A DNA stretch of 64,000 nucleotides from Cyanobium sp. Morenito 9A2 (GTDB taxonomy: Bacteria > Cyanobacteriota > Cyanobacteriia > PCC-6307 > Cyanobiaceae). Location: contig NZ_JAGQBJ010000006.1 of the NCBI RefSeq assembly GCF_024345575.1, forward strand, positions 62,001-126,000, given 5' to 3'. Position 1 is the first letter of the stretch, and every line of letters starts with the position of its first letter. Below the pieces are notes generated by a model. It had not been told where the DNA came from. It did no database searches and saw only the letters and a program-made list of their open reading frames with translations. The translations under genes were made by a program, and so were the position numbers. This document shows positions 27,225 to 37,005 of the stretch, piece by piece.

Positions 27225-27778
27225 CCCTTCCCACCCCGTCCGATCCCGTGACCCTGCCCGATCTCGACCTGGCCTTCGCCGTCGAGGGCACGCTGGCGCC
27301 GGAGTTACTGGGCGCCGCCGGTGCCCTGGCCGACCCCCTGGAGGGGGCCGAGCGCTGGCACGGGCTGATCGGCGCCTGGTTGGCCCAGCTGAGCCCTGAA
27401 CTGGCCGATGCCCTGCACGCGCCGGCCTACAGCCTCGGGTTGCAGCTCCTGGACGATGCCGCCATCGCCGAGCTCAACGCTGACTGGCGCCAGCAAAGCG
27501 GCCCCACCGACGTGCTCGCCTTCGCAGCCTTGGACGAGGCCGCCGGTGACGTGCCGCCCCTGCCCGTGGGCCCCGAGACAGGCGAGCTCGAACTGGGCGA
27601 CATCGTGATCTCCCTGGAAACCGCTGCCCGCCAGGCCCCCGAGCACGGCCACAGCGTGGAGCAGGAACTGCGCTTCCTCGCCAGCCACGGCCTTCTGCAC
27701 CTGCTGGGCTGGGACCACCCGGATGAGGCCAGCCTGGCGGCCATGCTTGCGCGCCAGGAGCGGTTGCTGACGGGCTGA
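27221..27778 (+). CDS. ybeY: Endoribonuclease YbeY (rRNA maturation)
   Basis: 185 residues. The zinc-binding motif is HGLLHLLGWDH, near residue 147-157; LNADWRQQSGPTDVLAFA and ELGDIVISLETAARQA are family blocks. YbeY matures 16S rRNA 3' ends and takes part in ribosome quality control. Start overlaps the DUF3285 stop. Confidence 0.95.
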   Translation: MTLPTPSDPVTLPDLDLAFAVEGTLAPELLGAAGALADPLEGAERWHGLIGAWLAQLSPELADALHAPAYSLGLQLLDDAAIAELNADWRQQSGPTDVLAFAALDEAAGDVPPLPVGPETGELELGDIVISLETAARQAPEHGHSVEQELRFLASHGLLHLLGWDHPDEASLAAMLARQERLLTG

Positions 27779-27795
27779 ACCCAGATAACGGCGGT

Positions 27796-28299
27796 ATGGT
27801 TCAGCTCAGGAGTCTTGAGGCACTGCGCCGCGTGACCACCTTGTTGCCGCACGAACCCCCTACGACGATCCCCGCCCATTCCTCCGACGTGCACCGACGG
27901 GGGCGCAGCCTGCGGGTGGGGGCCTGGCGGGTGGCCGGCGATCTGCCCGCCAGCTTCCGCTACGCCGCCCAGGGGCTGGCCTACGGCTTCGCCAGCCAGC
28001 GCAACTTCCGCATTCATGTGATCACCGGTTTGGTGGTGTTCCTGCTGGGGCTGTGGCTGGGCCTGAGCACGGAGCGGCTGGCCGTGCTGGTGCTGACCGT
28101 GGCGGCGGTGCTGGTGCTGGAGTTGCTCAACACCGCCACCGAGTCGGTGGTGGACCTGGCCATCGGGCGCCAGTTCCACCCCCTGGCCCGCATCGCCAAG
28201 GACTGTGCCGCCGCCGCCGTGCTGGTGGCGTCACTGGCATCGATGCTGATTGCCTTGCTGCTGCTGATCCCGCCGCTCTGGGTCCGGCTCGGCCTTTGA
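27796..28299 (+). CDS. dgkA: Diacylglycerol kinase (DgkA type)
   Basis: 167 residues: a soluble N-terminal tail of about 50 residues, then a compact three-helix DgkA core. SFRYAAQGLAYGFASQRNFRIH, VLELLNTATESVVDLAIG and HPLARIAKDCAAAAVLVAS include the conserved Glu and Asn of the active site. It phosphorylates diacylglycerol or undecaprenol at the membrane. It lies in the prfB-ybeY-dgkA-trpG run. Confidence 0.92.
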   Translation: MVQLRSLEALRRVTTLLPHEPPTTIPAHSSDVHRRGRSLRVGAWRVAGDLPASFRYAAQGLAYGFASQRNFRIHVITGLVVFLLGLWLGLSTERLAVLVLTVAAVLVLELLNTATESVVDLAIGRQFHPLARIAKDCAAAAVLVASLASMLIALLLLIPPLWVRLGL

Positions 28300-28337
28300 A
28301 TGGGTCCAGACAAGGGCCCCATGGCCGCTGAGGATTG

Positions 28338-28955
28338 ATGCTGCTGGTGCTCGACAACTACGACAGCTTCACCTTCAATTTGGTGCAGTACCTCGGCGAG
28401 CTGGCGGCAGAGCATCCGATCGCGGCAGAGCTGCGGGTGGAGCGCAATGACGCCCTCAGCGTCCAAGACATCCGTGAACTGGCGCCCGCTGCGATCGTGA
28501 TCTCGCCGGGCCCGGGCGATCCCAACCAGGCGGGGATCTGCCTTGAGGTGCTGCGGCAGCTGGGCACCAGCGTGCCGATCCTGGGGGTGTGCCTGGGCCA
28601 CCAGTGCCTTGCCCAGGTGTTCGGCGGCCGGGTGGTGCGGGCGGCGGAGCTGATGCACGGCAAGACCTCCCCGGTCCGCCACGGAGGCCAGGGGGTGTTC
28701 AAGGGGTTGCCCGACCCACTCACCGCCACCCGCTACCACAGCCTGATCGCGGAGCGCGCCAGCCTCCCCGACTGCCTGGAGATCACCGCCTGGCTGGAGG
28801 ACGGCACGATCATGGGCCTGCGGCACCGGGACCACCCCCACCTGGAGGGGGTGCAGTTCCACCCCGAGAGCGTGCTCACCGAAAGCGGCCATCAGTTGCT
28901 GGGCAATTTCCTGCGCCTGGCCTCCGCCACAGCCGCGACCGGATCGCCGGCCTGA
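28338..28955 (+). CDS. trpG: Glutamine amidotransferase of anthranilate / aminodeoxychorismate synthase
   Basis: 205 residues, class I glutamine amidotransferase: [38 protein letters not shown], nucleophile Cys in [15 protein letters not shown], and the His-Glu pair in [12 protein letters not shown]. It supplies ammonia to TrpE and/or PabB; in cyanobacteria one protein often serves both, so pabA is an equal name. ATG 28338 is preceded directly by an in-frame TTG (28335). Confidence 0.93.
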   Translation: MLLVLDNYDSFTFNLVQYLGELAAEHPIAAELRVERNDALSVQDIRELAPAAIVISPGPGDPNQAGICLEVLRQLGTSVPILGVCLGHQCLAQVFGGRVVRAAELMHGKTSPVRHGGQGVFKGLPDPLTATRYHSLIAERASLPDCLEITAWLEDGTIMGLRHRDHPHLEGVQFHPESVLTESGHQLLGNFLRLASATAATGSPA

Positions 28956-29021
28956 ACCCAGCCGGGGCAACGCTGCTAAGTTCGCGCCAGCCCAGGCGTC
29001 AGCGGGCGCCCCCCACCCCCC

Positions 29022-29783
29022 ATGGCCCTTCCCCCCCTGTCCCTGCTGCGCCGCTGCGCGGGAGCCCTGGGCGGCACGTCGCTGGCGGCGACGGTGGCCC
29101 TCGGTGGTAGTCCCTGGCCCGCCGCCGCCCAGGCAGGCGGCGGCGTGAATGTCACCAGTTACGGCCACAGCGCCCTGCTGATCCAGGGCGGCGGCGCCAC
29201 GGTGCTGATCAACCCTTTCAAAGCCGTGGCCTGCGCCGCAGGGCTCTCTGAGCCCCGCGTGAGCGCCGATGTGATCCTGGCCAGCAGCCGCTTGCTGGAT
29301 GAAGGGGCGCCGGTGGCCCGTGGAAAGTTCCTGGTGAACCCAGGCTCCTACAAGGTGGCTGGCCTACGCATTGAAGGGGTCTCGGTTCCCCACGACCGCC
29401 TCGACGGTCGTCGCTTTGGCCCCTCCACTCTCTGGCGGTGGAAACAGGGGGGCCTGGAGATCGCCCACGTCGGGGGCACGGCGTCAGAACTGCGACCCGA
29501 AGACAAGGTGCTGCTCGGCCGCCCCGACCTGCTGATCATTGGTGTCGGCGGCGGAGCGAAGGTGTACGACGGCGCCGAGGCGGCGGCGGTGGTCAAGGAG
29601 TTGCAACCGCGCCGGGTGATCCCCGTGCAGTACGTGAGCGGCAAGACCCCAGCCGACTGCGACCAGGGCAGTGTCGAGCCCTTCCTGCAGGCCCTGGCGG
29701 GCACGCCCGTGAAGCGCGTCGGCCGCTCGGTGAGCCTGCCGGGCAAGCTCAGCGACGCCACCCAGGTGCTGGTGCTGCGCTGA
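29022..29783 (+). CDS. Exported MBL-fold hydrolase-like protein
   Basis: 253 residues with an N-terminal signal segment ending near AAAQA (about residue 37). NVTSYGHSALLIQGGGATVLINPF is the first strand pair of the UlaG-like metallo-beta-lactamase fold; LEIAHVGGTASEL and VIPVQYVSG follow the fold. The canonical HxHxDH motif is not seen, where the segment reads VILASSRLLDEGAPV, so metal hydrolysis is doubtful. It overlaps convergent hisC by 35 bp. Confidence 0.75.
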   Translation: MALPPLSLLRRCAGALGGTSLAATVALGGSPWPAAAQAGGGVNVTSYGHSALLIQGGGATVLINPFKAVACAAGLSEPRVSADVILASSRLLDEGAPVARGKFLVNPGSYKVAGLRIEGVSVPHDRLDGRRFGPSTLWRWKQGGLEIAHVGGTASELRPEDKVLLGRPDLLIIGVGGGAKVYDGAEAAAVVKELQPRRVIPVQYVSGKTPADCDQGSVEPFLQALAGTPVKRVGRSVSLPGKLSDATQVLVLR

Positions 29784-30912
29784 GCCCATCGATCGCGGCA
29801 TAGGCCGCCCAGAAGCGCTGCATCTGCTCAAGGGTGCCGAGGCTCACCCGCAGGGAGCCATCAATGAGGGGCTTGCCCGCCATCGAGCGCACCAGGATGC
29901 CGGCCTGGCGCAGCCGCTCCTCCACCCGGGCCGCTGGGGCCGTGGGCCAGATCAACAGGTAGTTGCCGCCTTCGGCGTGGTGCCGCACCCCGACCCGATT
30001 CAGTTGCTGCACCAACCAATCGCGGGCCCGCAGCACCTCGGCCACGTAGGCGTCCACGTAGGCAGAATCCGCCAGGGCCGCCCGGGCGGCGGTGACCGCG
30101 AAGCTGTTGATGTCGTAGGGGCCGGTGACGCGGCTGACCCGATCCACCACGGCGGCGGCTCCGATCGCGAAACCGATCCGCAGCCCGGCCAGACCGGCGG
30201 TTTTGGCCAGGGAGCGCAGCACCAGCAGATTGGGCAGCGCCGCGAAGGGATCACCGCCAACGCCCGCCGCCCGCAGCAGCTGCGGCAGCACGCTGTCACC
30301 GGTGAAGGCCTCGTAGAGCTCATCGACCACCACCAGGGTGCCGGGGGCCAAACGCGCCAGCTCCAGAATCCGCTCCGGCGCCAGACGCGTGCCGGTGGGG
30401 TTGTTGGGGTTGCAGATCAGCAGCAGCCGGGGCCCGGCCGCCAGGGCCAGCTGGATCGCCTCCAGCGGAAAGGCGAAGGCGGGGCCCTCGTAGGGGATCG
30501 CCTCGATCGCCATGCCCTGCATGCGGGCGCAGGGGCTGTAGTAGCCGAAGGTGGGGCTGGTGGTGAGAAGGGTGTCGCCCGGGGCGCCGTAGGCCTGAAA
30601 GAGCGCATGGATGGCGGCGTCGGCGCCGTTGAACAGGCCCACCTGGGCGGGCACGAGACCTTTCGCTGGCGACGGTCCCGCCGGCAAGCCAGCTTCTGAG
30701 TTCAGTGAGGCCACCACCGCCTCCCGCAGGCCGTCGTACTCCGGGTAGATGGCGTAGTGATCGGCGGGGATGGCGCGGATCGCCTCCACCACCGCCGGGC
30801 TGGGGCCCACGGTGTTCTCGTTGAAATCCAGCCGCAGCAACCCCCGGCGTCCCTCCAGCGGCGCGGAGTAGGCCGTTAGCGATTCCACCTCGGGGCGCGC
30901 ATTCACCATCAC
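29749..30912 (-). CDS. hisC: Histidinol-phosphate aminotransferase
   Basis: 387 residues, PLP fold type [31 protein letters not shown], the Asp in [10 protein letters not shown] and the PLP Lys in [17 protein letters not shown] are present, with [13 protein letters not shown] at the C-terminus. It transaminates imidazole-acetol phosphate in histidine synthesis. The ATG overlaps the argS stop, so argS-hisC is a coupled pair. Confidence 0.92.
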   Translation of the reverse strand: MMVNARPEVESLTAYSAPLEGRRGLLRLDFNENTVGPSPAVVEAIRAIPADHYAIYPEYDGLREAVVASLNSEAGLPAGPSPAKGLVPAQVGLFNGADAAIHALFQAYGAPGDTLLTTSPTFGYYSPCARMQGMAIEAIPYEGPAFAFPLEAIQLALAAGPRLLLICNPNNPTGTRLAPERILELARLAPGTLVVVDELYEAFTGDSVLPQLLRAAGVGGDPFAALPNLLVLRSLAKTAGLAGLRIGFAIGAAAVVDRVSRVTGPYDINSFAVTAARAALADSAYVDAYVAEVLRARDWLVQQLNRVGVRHHAEGGNYLLIWPTAPAARVEERLRQAGILVRSMAGKPLIDGSLRVSLGTLEQMQRFWAAYAAIDGLSAAPAPGWRR

Positions 30913-32720
30913 ATCCGATCGAGGGTGGGAATGCCCAGCAGGCCCAGGCCCAGTCTGAGCGTGTCGGCGGTGAGGCGGCAGAGGGCCAGGCGCGAGGCTC
31001 TGGCGGGCCCATTGGCCTTGAGCACCGGCACCTGGTCGTAGAAGCGGTTGAAGATCTGCGAGAGCTCAAACAAGTAGGCGCAGAGCCGGTTCGGCAGCAG
31101 CTCCTCCTCCACCTCGACGATCACCGCATCGAACTGCAGCAGCTGGCGGGCCAGGGCCCACTCCTGGGGCTGATCGAACACCAGCGGGTCCTGGGCTGGG
31201 GCCTCCAGGGCGCCGCCCTTGCGGGCGATCCCCTGGATGCGCACGAACGCATAGAGCAGATAGGGGGCCGTGTTGCCCTGCAGAGCCAGCATCCGATCGA
31301 AGCTGAACTGGTAGTTGGTGCCACGGTTGGTGCTCAGATCGGCGTACTTCACCGCCGCGTGGCCCACGGTGGTGGCCCCATGGGCGATGAAGGCCTCATC
31401 CTCGCTGCGGTCCTCCTCCGCCAGACGCCGGCGCAGGTCGGCTTCGGCGCGCTCCACCGCCTCATCCAGGAGGTCCTTGAGCCGCACGGTGTCACCGGAG
31501 CGGGTCTTGAGTTTCTTGCCGTCCTCGCCCTGCACCAGCCCGAAGGGCACGTGCTCCAGCCGGCCGCCTTCAGGGATCCAGCCGGCCCGCCCCGCCACCT
31601 GGAAGACGGCGGCGAAGTGGCTGGCCTGGCCCGCATCGGTCACGTAGATCACCCGGCCGGCGCCATCGCCTGAGGGGGGAACGGCGAAGCGATAGCGGAT
31701 CGCCGCCAGGTCGGTGGTGGCGTAATTGAAGCCGCCGTCGCTCTTGCGAACGATCAGGGGCAGGGGCTGGCCGTCCTTGCCCTTGATGCCCTCAAGGAAC
31801 ACACAGCCGGCGCCGTCGTCGATCACCAGCAACCCGGTGGCCTCCAGATCGGCCACCACCGCCGCCAGATAGGGGTTGTAGAACGATTCGCCGCGCTCGC
31901 TCAGGTGGATGTCGAGGCGGTCGTAGATCGCCTGGAACTCCCGGCGGCTCTGCTCGCACAGCAGGCCCCAGGCCTTGAGCGACACCGGGTCGCCCCCCTG
32001 CAGCTTCACCACCTCCTCGCGGGCGGCGGCCTGGAAGACCTCGTCGTCGTCGAAGCGCCTCTTGGCCTCGCGGTAAAAGGCCACCAGATCGCCCAGATCG
32101 ACCGCATCGGCCGTGGTGAGGGTTTCCGGAGCCACCTGCTTGAGGTGGGTGATCAGCATCCCGAACTGGGTTCCCCAGTCGCCCACGTGGTTGAGGCGAA
32201 GCACCGGATGGCCGCGGAACTCCAGCACCCGTGCCAGGGCGTCGCCGATGATCGTGGAGCGCAGGTGCCCCACGTGCATCTCCTTGGCGATGTTGGGGCT
32301 GGAGAAATCCACGATCACCGGCGCAGCAGAGCCCCCACCTGGGGCCTGGGCCCGCTCCACCCCCAGCCGGGGATCCCCCAGCCGCGCCGCCAGCTCCGCC
32401 GCCAGCCGTTCGGGGCGCAGGGTGAGGTTGATGAACCCGGGGCCGGCGATCTGCGGCTCCAGGCAGAGCTCGGCAAAGGCGGCATCGACCGTCAGTTGCC
32501 GAGCGATGGCGGTGGCGATGGCGCGAGGCGACTGGCCGAGGCCCCTGGCCAGGGCCAGGGCACCATTGGCCTGGAAATCACCGAACTCGGGCTTGCTGGC
32601 CGGGGCCAACTGGGGGTCCAGGGGCTGCCCGGAGGCCGCCGCCGGTTCGGCTGCCTCCGGATAGGCCCGAGTGATCGCCTCCTGCAGCTGCTGGGTCAGC
32701 GTCTGGGCGATGCGCAACAT
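30909..32720 (-). CDS. argS: Arginyl-tRNA synthetase
   Basis: 603 residues, class [21 protein letters not shown] carries the HIGH motif as HVGH, and the Arg-specific N-terminal Add-1 domain occupies about 1-110. [21 protein letters not shown], the [18 protein letters not shown] catalytic-loop region and the C-terminal DALM anticodon-binding helices are present. Length is normal. Confidence 0.97.
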   Translation of the reverse strand: MLRIAQTLTQQLQEAITRAYPEAAEPAAASGQPLDPQLAPASKPEFGDFQANGALALARGLGQSPRAIATAIARQLTVDAAFAELCLEPQIAGPGFINLTLRPERLAAELAARLGDPRLGVERAQAPGGGSAAPVIVDFSSPNIAKEMHVGHLRSTIIGDALARVLEFRGHPVLRLNHVGDWGTQFGMLITHLKQVAPETLTTADAVDLGDLVAFYREAKRRFDDDEVFQAAAREEVVKLQGGDPVSLKAWGLLCEQSRREFQAIYDRLDIHLSERGESFYNPYLAAVVADLEATGLLVIDDGAGCVFLEGIKGKDGQPLPLIVRKSDGGFNYATTDLAAIRYRFAVPPSGDGAGRVIYVTDAGQASHFAAVFQVAGRAGWIPEGGRLEHVPFGLVQGEDGKKLKTRSGDTVRLKDLLDEAVERAEADLRRRLAEEDRSEDEAFIAHGATTVGHAAVKYADLSTNRGTNYQFSFDRMLALQGNTAPYLLYAFVRIQGIARKGGALEAPAQDPLVFDQPQEWALARQLLQFDAVIVEVEEELLPNRLCAYLFELSQIFNRFYDQVPVLKANGPARASRLALCRLTADTLRLGLGLLGIPTLDRM

Positions 32721-32776
32721 GGGCGGAGTGGGCCGAGACGGCGCGGGTTGTTGCCTGCGATCATCCCGCGCCGCCC

Positions 32777-34996
32777 TCAGGAGGCCCGCAGCACCCGCAG
32801 GGCGAACTCGGAGAGCACGGAATCACTGACGCCGTAGGAGCGCAGGCGCTCAAGGGTGGCCCCCAACCGATCGCCCTCGGGCAGACCCCGCACCGATTCG
32901 AAGATGCGCTCCCCCATCGGTCCGACCACATCGAGCAGGGCGCTGCGCAGCGCCCGCAGCGAGACCACCAAGGGGGTGGAGGCCTGGGCTGGTTCCGCTG
33001 GCGGCGCTGCCTGGGACGGCTGGGGCGATGCGGATGGTGATGGCTGTGGTTGTTGTGGCAGTGGTTGTGGCGGCAGTGGTGGATCAGGGGCCATGGCCTG
33101 CTCCGCCAACACCCGAGCGATCACCGCCTCCGGCACGAAAGAACGCCGCAGCAGTGCGGCGGCGGCAACGGGGTCCTCCACCAGAGCGCGCTCCAGCATC
33201 GCGCTCCAGACCACCTCAGCCACCGGTCCGATCTCCCGGCGCAGGGCAACCAACGCCGGCGGGTCGGACCAGCCGACCCCATGGGGACGCTCAACGACCT
33301 GGGAAGGTCCTGGATCCGCCAGAGCCGACACGCCGGCCGCCCGCAGCTGCAGCAACGCCCCATCCACATCGTCTGCCCCCAATCCCGCTGCGATCAGCCG
33401 GGCCCGGATCGCCCCCTCCTCATGGTCCAGCAGGGTGGTGGACCAGCTCTCCAGCAACAACTCGACCACTGGGCCGTAGTGCTGGGTGAGCGCCTCGATC
33501 AGCAACCGCTTCGGGCCCAGGATCGTGGCCGCCGGCGGTTCGCTCTCGATGGCGCCCGAGGCCGCACTGGCTGTGGCCGAACGGGAAGCGGCCGCCCGGG
33601 ACCGGGGCGGCGCTGGGGGTGCAGGGCCAGCGAACAGGCGCAGGGCTGCGGCCACGTCCTGCAGACGGCGCCCCTGGGCTTCCTCCAGCAGGGGAAGCAG
33701 CCGTGAGGCCAGGGAGGACTCCAGTGCCTCGAGGTTCCAGGTGCCCTGCACCTGGTCATAGAGATCGCGGGGCTCCTGGCCCGTGGCCAGCACCAGGGCC
33801 GTCACCCCGAGGGCGAAAAGATCGCTCCCCGGCCAGAGACGGGCGAAGCGCACCAGTTCAGGAGCACGGAAAAACGTGTGATCGGCCCGGTCCCGCTCCC
33901 GCTGCAACAGCGAAGCGGGCAAGACCTCTTCCAGCAGACGGGGGTCCAGCGGGCGGTGACCGGAGGTCGCCAGACGCGCCTTCATCAGGGCGAAGTCCAC
34001 CAGAATGAGCTGGCCGGTCTTCGCTGAGAGGATCAGGTTGGCGGGGTTGATGTCGCCATGGATCACCCCAGCCCCATGGGCCGCCTCGAGGGTGTCGAGC
34101 ACTTGCCGCACCAGATCGCCGACCCGCTCCGGCCGGCCCAGATACTCGAGTGACCCCCGCAGCGACGGCCCCGCGATGTACTCCTGAAGCAGGCAGAACC
34201 AGCCCTCACGGGCATAGGCGTCGATGAAGCGAGGAATGCGGGGGTGACGCAGGCGCTCCAGGCAGGCCGCCTCAAGCTCAAACCGTGCCAGGAACTCCGT
34301 GGCAACGGGGAACAACTTGAACACCGCCAGGCGGTCCCGGCGGCTGTCCCGCACCAGGAAACTGGAATGGCCACCGGAGCGGCTCAGGCCCCGTTCCGGC
34401 CGGTAGGAGCTGCCCTCCAACAGGCGCTCCAGCAGATCCGGTGCCTGGGGGTTGGACGCCTCCTGATCACCGGACTCACGCCAGCGAAAGGCCTCGGCCG
34501 TGATCCTGTAGCAGACCATCGGCCTGCGAAAGCCGTGCAGGTTGACGTTGCCGATCAACTCGGCGCAGTTCCTGAAGCGATCGTCGATGATCTCGAAGGT
34601 GGATTGCACGAAGGCCACCCCATTGGCCGGGCTGATGGTCTGCAGCCGCGAAGCCAGATGCACCCCCTGGCCCAGGATGTCGTCGCCGTCGGCATAGATT
34701 TCGCCGGTGTGCAGACCGAAGCGGTGCTGCAGGCTGCGTTGGCCTCGCTTGCTGAGCAGCAGCGACACCTCCTGCACGAATTCGAGCGCCTGACTGGGGG
34801 CGTCAAAGGTGGCCAGCAGACCATCCCCCAGCGTCTTGACCAAGCTGCCGCCATGGCGCTGAAGCTGCTCCTGCAGGAAGGCCAGATCCTCCTGGATGTG
34901 CTGAATCGCGATCAGTTCATCGGCAAAAATGCGCTCCGAGGAGTCGACCACGTCGCTGAAGACGACGACCTTGAGGTGGCGTCGGCTGGTGCTCAT
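32777..34996 (-). CDS. Class III nucleotidyl cyclase fused to Ser/Thr protein kinase, with C-terminal repeats
   Basis: 739 residues. Residues 1-170 form a class III cyclase domain: metal Asp 15 in [10 protein letters not shown], Lys 54 and Asp 58 in [11 protein letters not shown], Arg 117 in GVHLASRL, where the usual Asn is His 113. Residues 195-470 are a Hanks-type kinase: Lys 227 in AVFKLF, catalytic loop HGD (313-315) with Asn 320, DFA at 334-336 for DFG, and APE at 378-380. The tail holds three similar helical units, [26 protein letters not shown] and [13 protein letters not shown]. It ends an operon with a PhnD-like lipoprotein and a heme sensor (ATGA overlap). Cyclic nucleotide type and kinase targets are unknown. 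Confidence 0.85.
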   Translation of the reverse strand: MSTSRRHLKVVVFSDVVDSSERIFADELIAIQHIQEDLAFLQEQLQRHGGSLVKTLGDGLLATFDAPSQALEFVQEVSLLLSKRGQRSLQHRFGLHTGEIYADGDDILGQGVHLASRLQTISPANGVAFVQSTFEIIDDRFRNCAELIGNVNLHGFRRPMVCYRITAEAFRWRESGDQEASNPQAPDLLERLLEGSSYRPERGLSRSGGHSSFLVRDSRRDRLAVFKLFPVATEFLARFELEAACLERLRHPRIPRFIDAYAREGWFCLLQEYIAGPSLRGSLEYLGRPERVGDLVRQVLDTLEAAHGAGVIHGDINPANLILSAKTGQLILVDFALMKARLATSGHRPLDPRLLEEVLPASLLQRERDRADHTFFRAPELVRFARLWPGSDLFALGVTALVLATGQEPRDLYDQVQGTWNLEALESSLASRLLPLLEEAQGRRLQDVAAALRLFAGPAPPAPPRSRAAASRSATASAASGAIESEPPAATILGPKRLLIEALTQHYGPVVELLLESWSTTLLDHEEGAIRARLIAAGLGADDVDGALLQLRAAGVSALADPGPSQVVERPHGVGWSDPPALVALRREIGPVAEVVWSAMLERALVEDPVAAAALLRRSFVPEAVIARVLAEQAMAPDPPLPPQPLPQQPQPSPSASPQPSQAAPPAEPAQASTPLVVSLRALRSALLDVVGPMGERIFESVRGLPEGDRLGATLERLRSYGVSDSVLSEFALRVLRAS

Positions 34997-35916
34997 CGCG
35001 GCACCGGGGCGGGTCTGGCCGCGGGGTAGGCCGCACCGTTGGTGGGCAGACTCCAGCTCTCCACGGTCCGAACGATGCGCTGCAACGGCATCATCCGCTG
35101 GGAGTCAGGAATCGTCGAGGCGTCATAGCCCAGAAAGGACGGCAACTGGGAAGCGCTGCCATCGAGCGTCGCCAGAAAGACGGCCAGCGAACCCTCATCC
35201 AGCCCCCGGCGCACCACGAGGGCACCGGGCGGCTGGCGATGGGCATCGCGGTGCAGCACGCGGCTCCCCGGCTGCGGCAGGCTTCGGCGACTGTCCCAGG
35301 CGATGGCGTCCAGGTCACCGCGGCCCAGGGCGCCGGCCAGTTCCTCGAAGGTGAGGCCATAGACAACTTTGGCGAGCCTCAACCCGTGCAGGTTGTAGAG
35401 GGGGAGATAAAAACCCAGCAATGACCCCCGGGGCAGCAGCCCCAGACGTCGCCCCTCCAGATCGTCCAGCTGGAGGACGGAGGAACCCATGCCGACGATC
35501 AAGCCGCGGGGGGGCGCCTCCCGGCCCAGGACCCGCACGGCCCGGTACTGTCCCCCGGCCAGGGCGAAAGCCGTCAGAGCCGGAGGCAGAAAGGCCACAT
35601 CCCAACGGCCGCGCTCCAGGTGGCGGCGGCCCAGTTCCGGGGAGCGCACGGGCTCCAGCGCCAGCTCGCAGCGACTGGCCTTGGTGAGCACCTGACGCAG
35701 GGGCGGCAGTTGGGCCTCCTGCAGCCGAGCAGCCGCCACCGTCCCTCCCCCTTCGCCCTCGGCCACCAGACCAATGGCGAGGGGGCCGTCGCTACCACAG
35801 AGGTGAAAGCGGGTCGAATCGGTGCTGCCTCGGCAGGCCACCACCAAGCCCAGCACCACAACGCTGGCAACAACGGCTGCCGCGACACGGCCTGAACCGC
35901 GACAGTCGCCGGCCAT
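34993..35916 (-). CDS. PhnD-like periplasmic binding lipoprotein
   Basis: 307 residues. A hydrophobic stretch ends in a lipobox, VLGLVVAC, with Cys 28 as the likely lipidated residue. The mature part follows the phosphate/phosphonate (PhnD, PBP type 2) pattern: RWDVAFLPPALTAFALAGGQ, GLIVGMGSSVLQLDDLEGRR, GSLLGFYLPLYNLHGL and ALGRGDLDAIAWDSR. No transporter genes adjoin. Its start overlaps the heme-sensor stop and its stop overlaps the cyclase-kinase start, so it probably serves as the ligand-sensing part of a signalling complex. Confidence 0.82.
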   Translation of the reverse strand: MAGDCRGSGRVAAAVVASVVVLGLVVACRGSTDSTRFHLCGSDGPLAIGLVAEGEGGGTVAAARLQEAQLPPLRQVLTKASRCELALEPVRSPELGRRHLERGRWDVAFLPPALTAFALAGGQYRAVRVLGREAPPRGLIVGMGSSVLQLDDLEGRRLGLLPRGSLLGFYLPLYNLHGLRLAKVVYGLTFEELAGALGRGDLDAIAWDSRRSLPQPGSRVLHRDAHRQPPGALVVRRGLDEGSLAVFLATLDGSASQLPSFLGYDASTIPDSQRMMPLQRIVRTVESWSLPTNGAAYPAARPAPVPR

Positions 35917-36857
35917 CAGGGCTGGCGATCCTTGAGCATCTGCATCGAAATCACCAGACTTTGTTTCATTCGCTCGAAGCTTCGTGCCAACAAGCCGATT
36001 TCATCGGCACGCCTGCGCTCACCGAACTCGACCGTGCCTGGAGTGACACTGGCCTCATCAGCCTTGAGGCTCATGGCACGCATGGGGCGAAGGATCAGGC
36101 GTTTGAGCACCGCGTTGGTGACCAGTCCCACCAATGTGAACGCAACGATGATCAGCCCCGAAGTGATGACCAGGGATTGATGACGTGCATTCTCGATCTC
36201 CTCGATTGGCACTGTCACAATTTGGGCGCCAACAATCTCATCAAGTCCCCATCCAAAACCATTGCTGTTGCCATAGGTGAGCAGCTGACTCTTGGGAGCC
36301 CGTTCAGGGGTTGAATGGCAGACCAGACAGCTCGCCTTGGTGATGCGAATTGGTTTGGCGACGTAGTGAAAGGTGCCCAGGGCCATGGTGCGGTTACCGG
36401 AGAGCACCTTCAGGGAAGGATCGGCCTTGAAGGCTTCCACGATCTGGGTCTCTTCGCCATCAGCTTTATCCTTGAGATTCGTAGGGTTAAGGGTGGCTTC
36501 GCGGTAGGAAAAGGACTGATAGGCAGGGTTCGAGCGCAGATAGGAGAACACACTGGTGGCGGCGTAACTCGGCACCGCCTCAGGCCTGAACTCCGTGCCT
36601 TGATCGTTCAGGGGCGCCACGATCGGATTCACCTGACGGCTGGTGTACTCACGGACCGCAAGCATGCTGTCCATGAAGAATTGGGACTGCCGCTCGATCT
36701 GTGCCGAGGCCTGGGCGGAAAAGATGACATGAAGCAGCACCCCCGCCACCAGGGTTGCGGCGACGAAGATCAAGGCCAAGGTCAACGACAACTGCCGAGC
36801 CAAGGGGAGGCTGCCGTCTGCTTTCAGGAACCGGGAAAAAATCGACGGCCTTGTCAT
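35916..36857 (-). CDS. DUF3365 (Tll0287-like) c-type heme sensor with HAMP domain, no output domain
   Basis: 313 residues from ATG 36857 (an in-frame start at 36884 is possible). TM1 spans 22-46, then a periplasmic DUF3365 domain with the heme c motif CLVCH (177-181), TM2 at 229-250 and a HAMP linker (251-303) ending RRADEIGLLARSFERMKQSL. The protein stops about 10 residues after HAMP, with no kinase, cyclase or methyl-accepting domain. Family knowledge supports redox or gas sensing. Base composition is visibly less GC-rich than the neighbours, suggesting acquisition. It heads the three-gene operon, 148 bp downstream of grrM. Confidence 0.87.
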   Translation of the reverse strand: MTRPSIFSRFLKADGSLPLARQLSLTLALIFVAATLVAGVLLHVIFSAQASAQIERQSQFFMDSMLAVREYTSRQVNPIVAPLNDQGTEFRPEAVPSYAATSVFSYLRSNPAYQSFSYREATLNPTNLKDKADGEETQIVEAFKADPSLKVLSGNRTMALGTFHYVAKPIRITKASCLVCHSTPERAPKSQLLTYGNSNGFGWGLDEIVGAQIVTVPIEEIENARHQSLVITSGLIIVAFTLVGLVTNAVLKRLILRPMRAMSLKADEASVTPGTVEFGERRRADEIGLLARSFERMKQSLVISMQMLKDRQP

Positions 36858-37005
36858 GACTCCAGCTGGGGAGCTCTTCCGCACGGCATGGCGCCGATTG
36901 ACCCCTGATCCATGGTGGGAGTGTATCGGCTTGGCCTGCGGGAAGCCAGTCGATCAACGTCGCCTCAGCCCACCGCCAGCGGAGGGCAGCAACGGCGGCC
37001 ATCGC

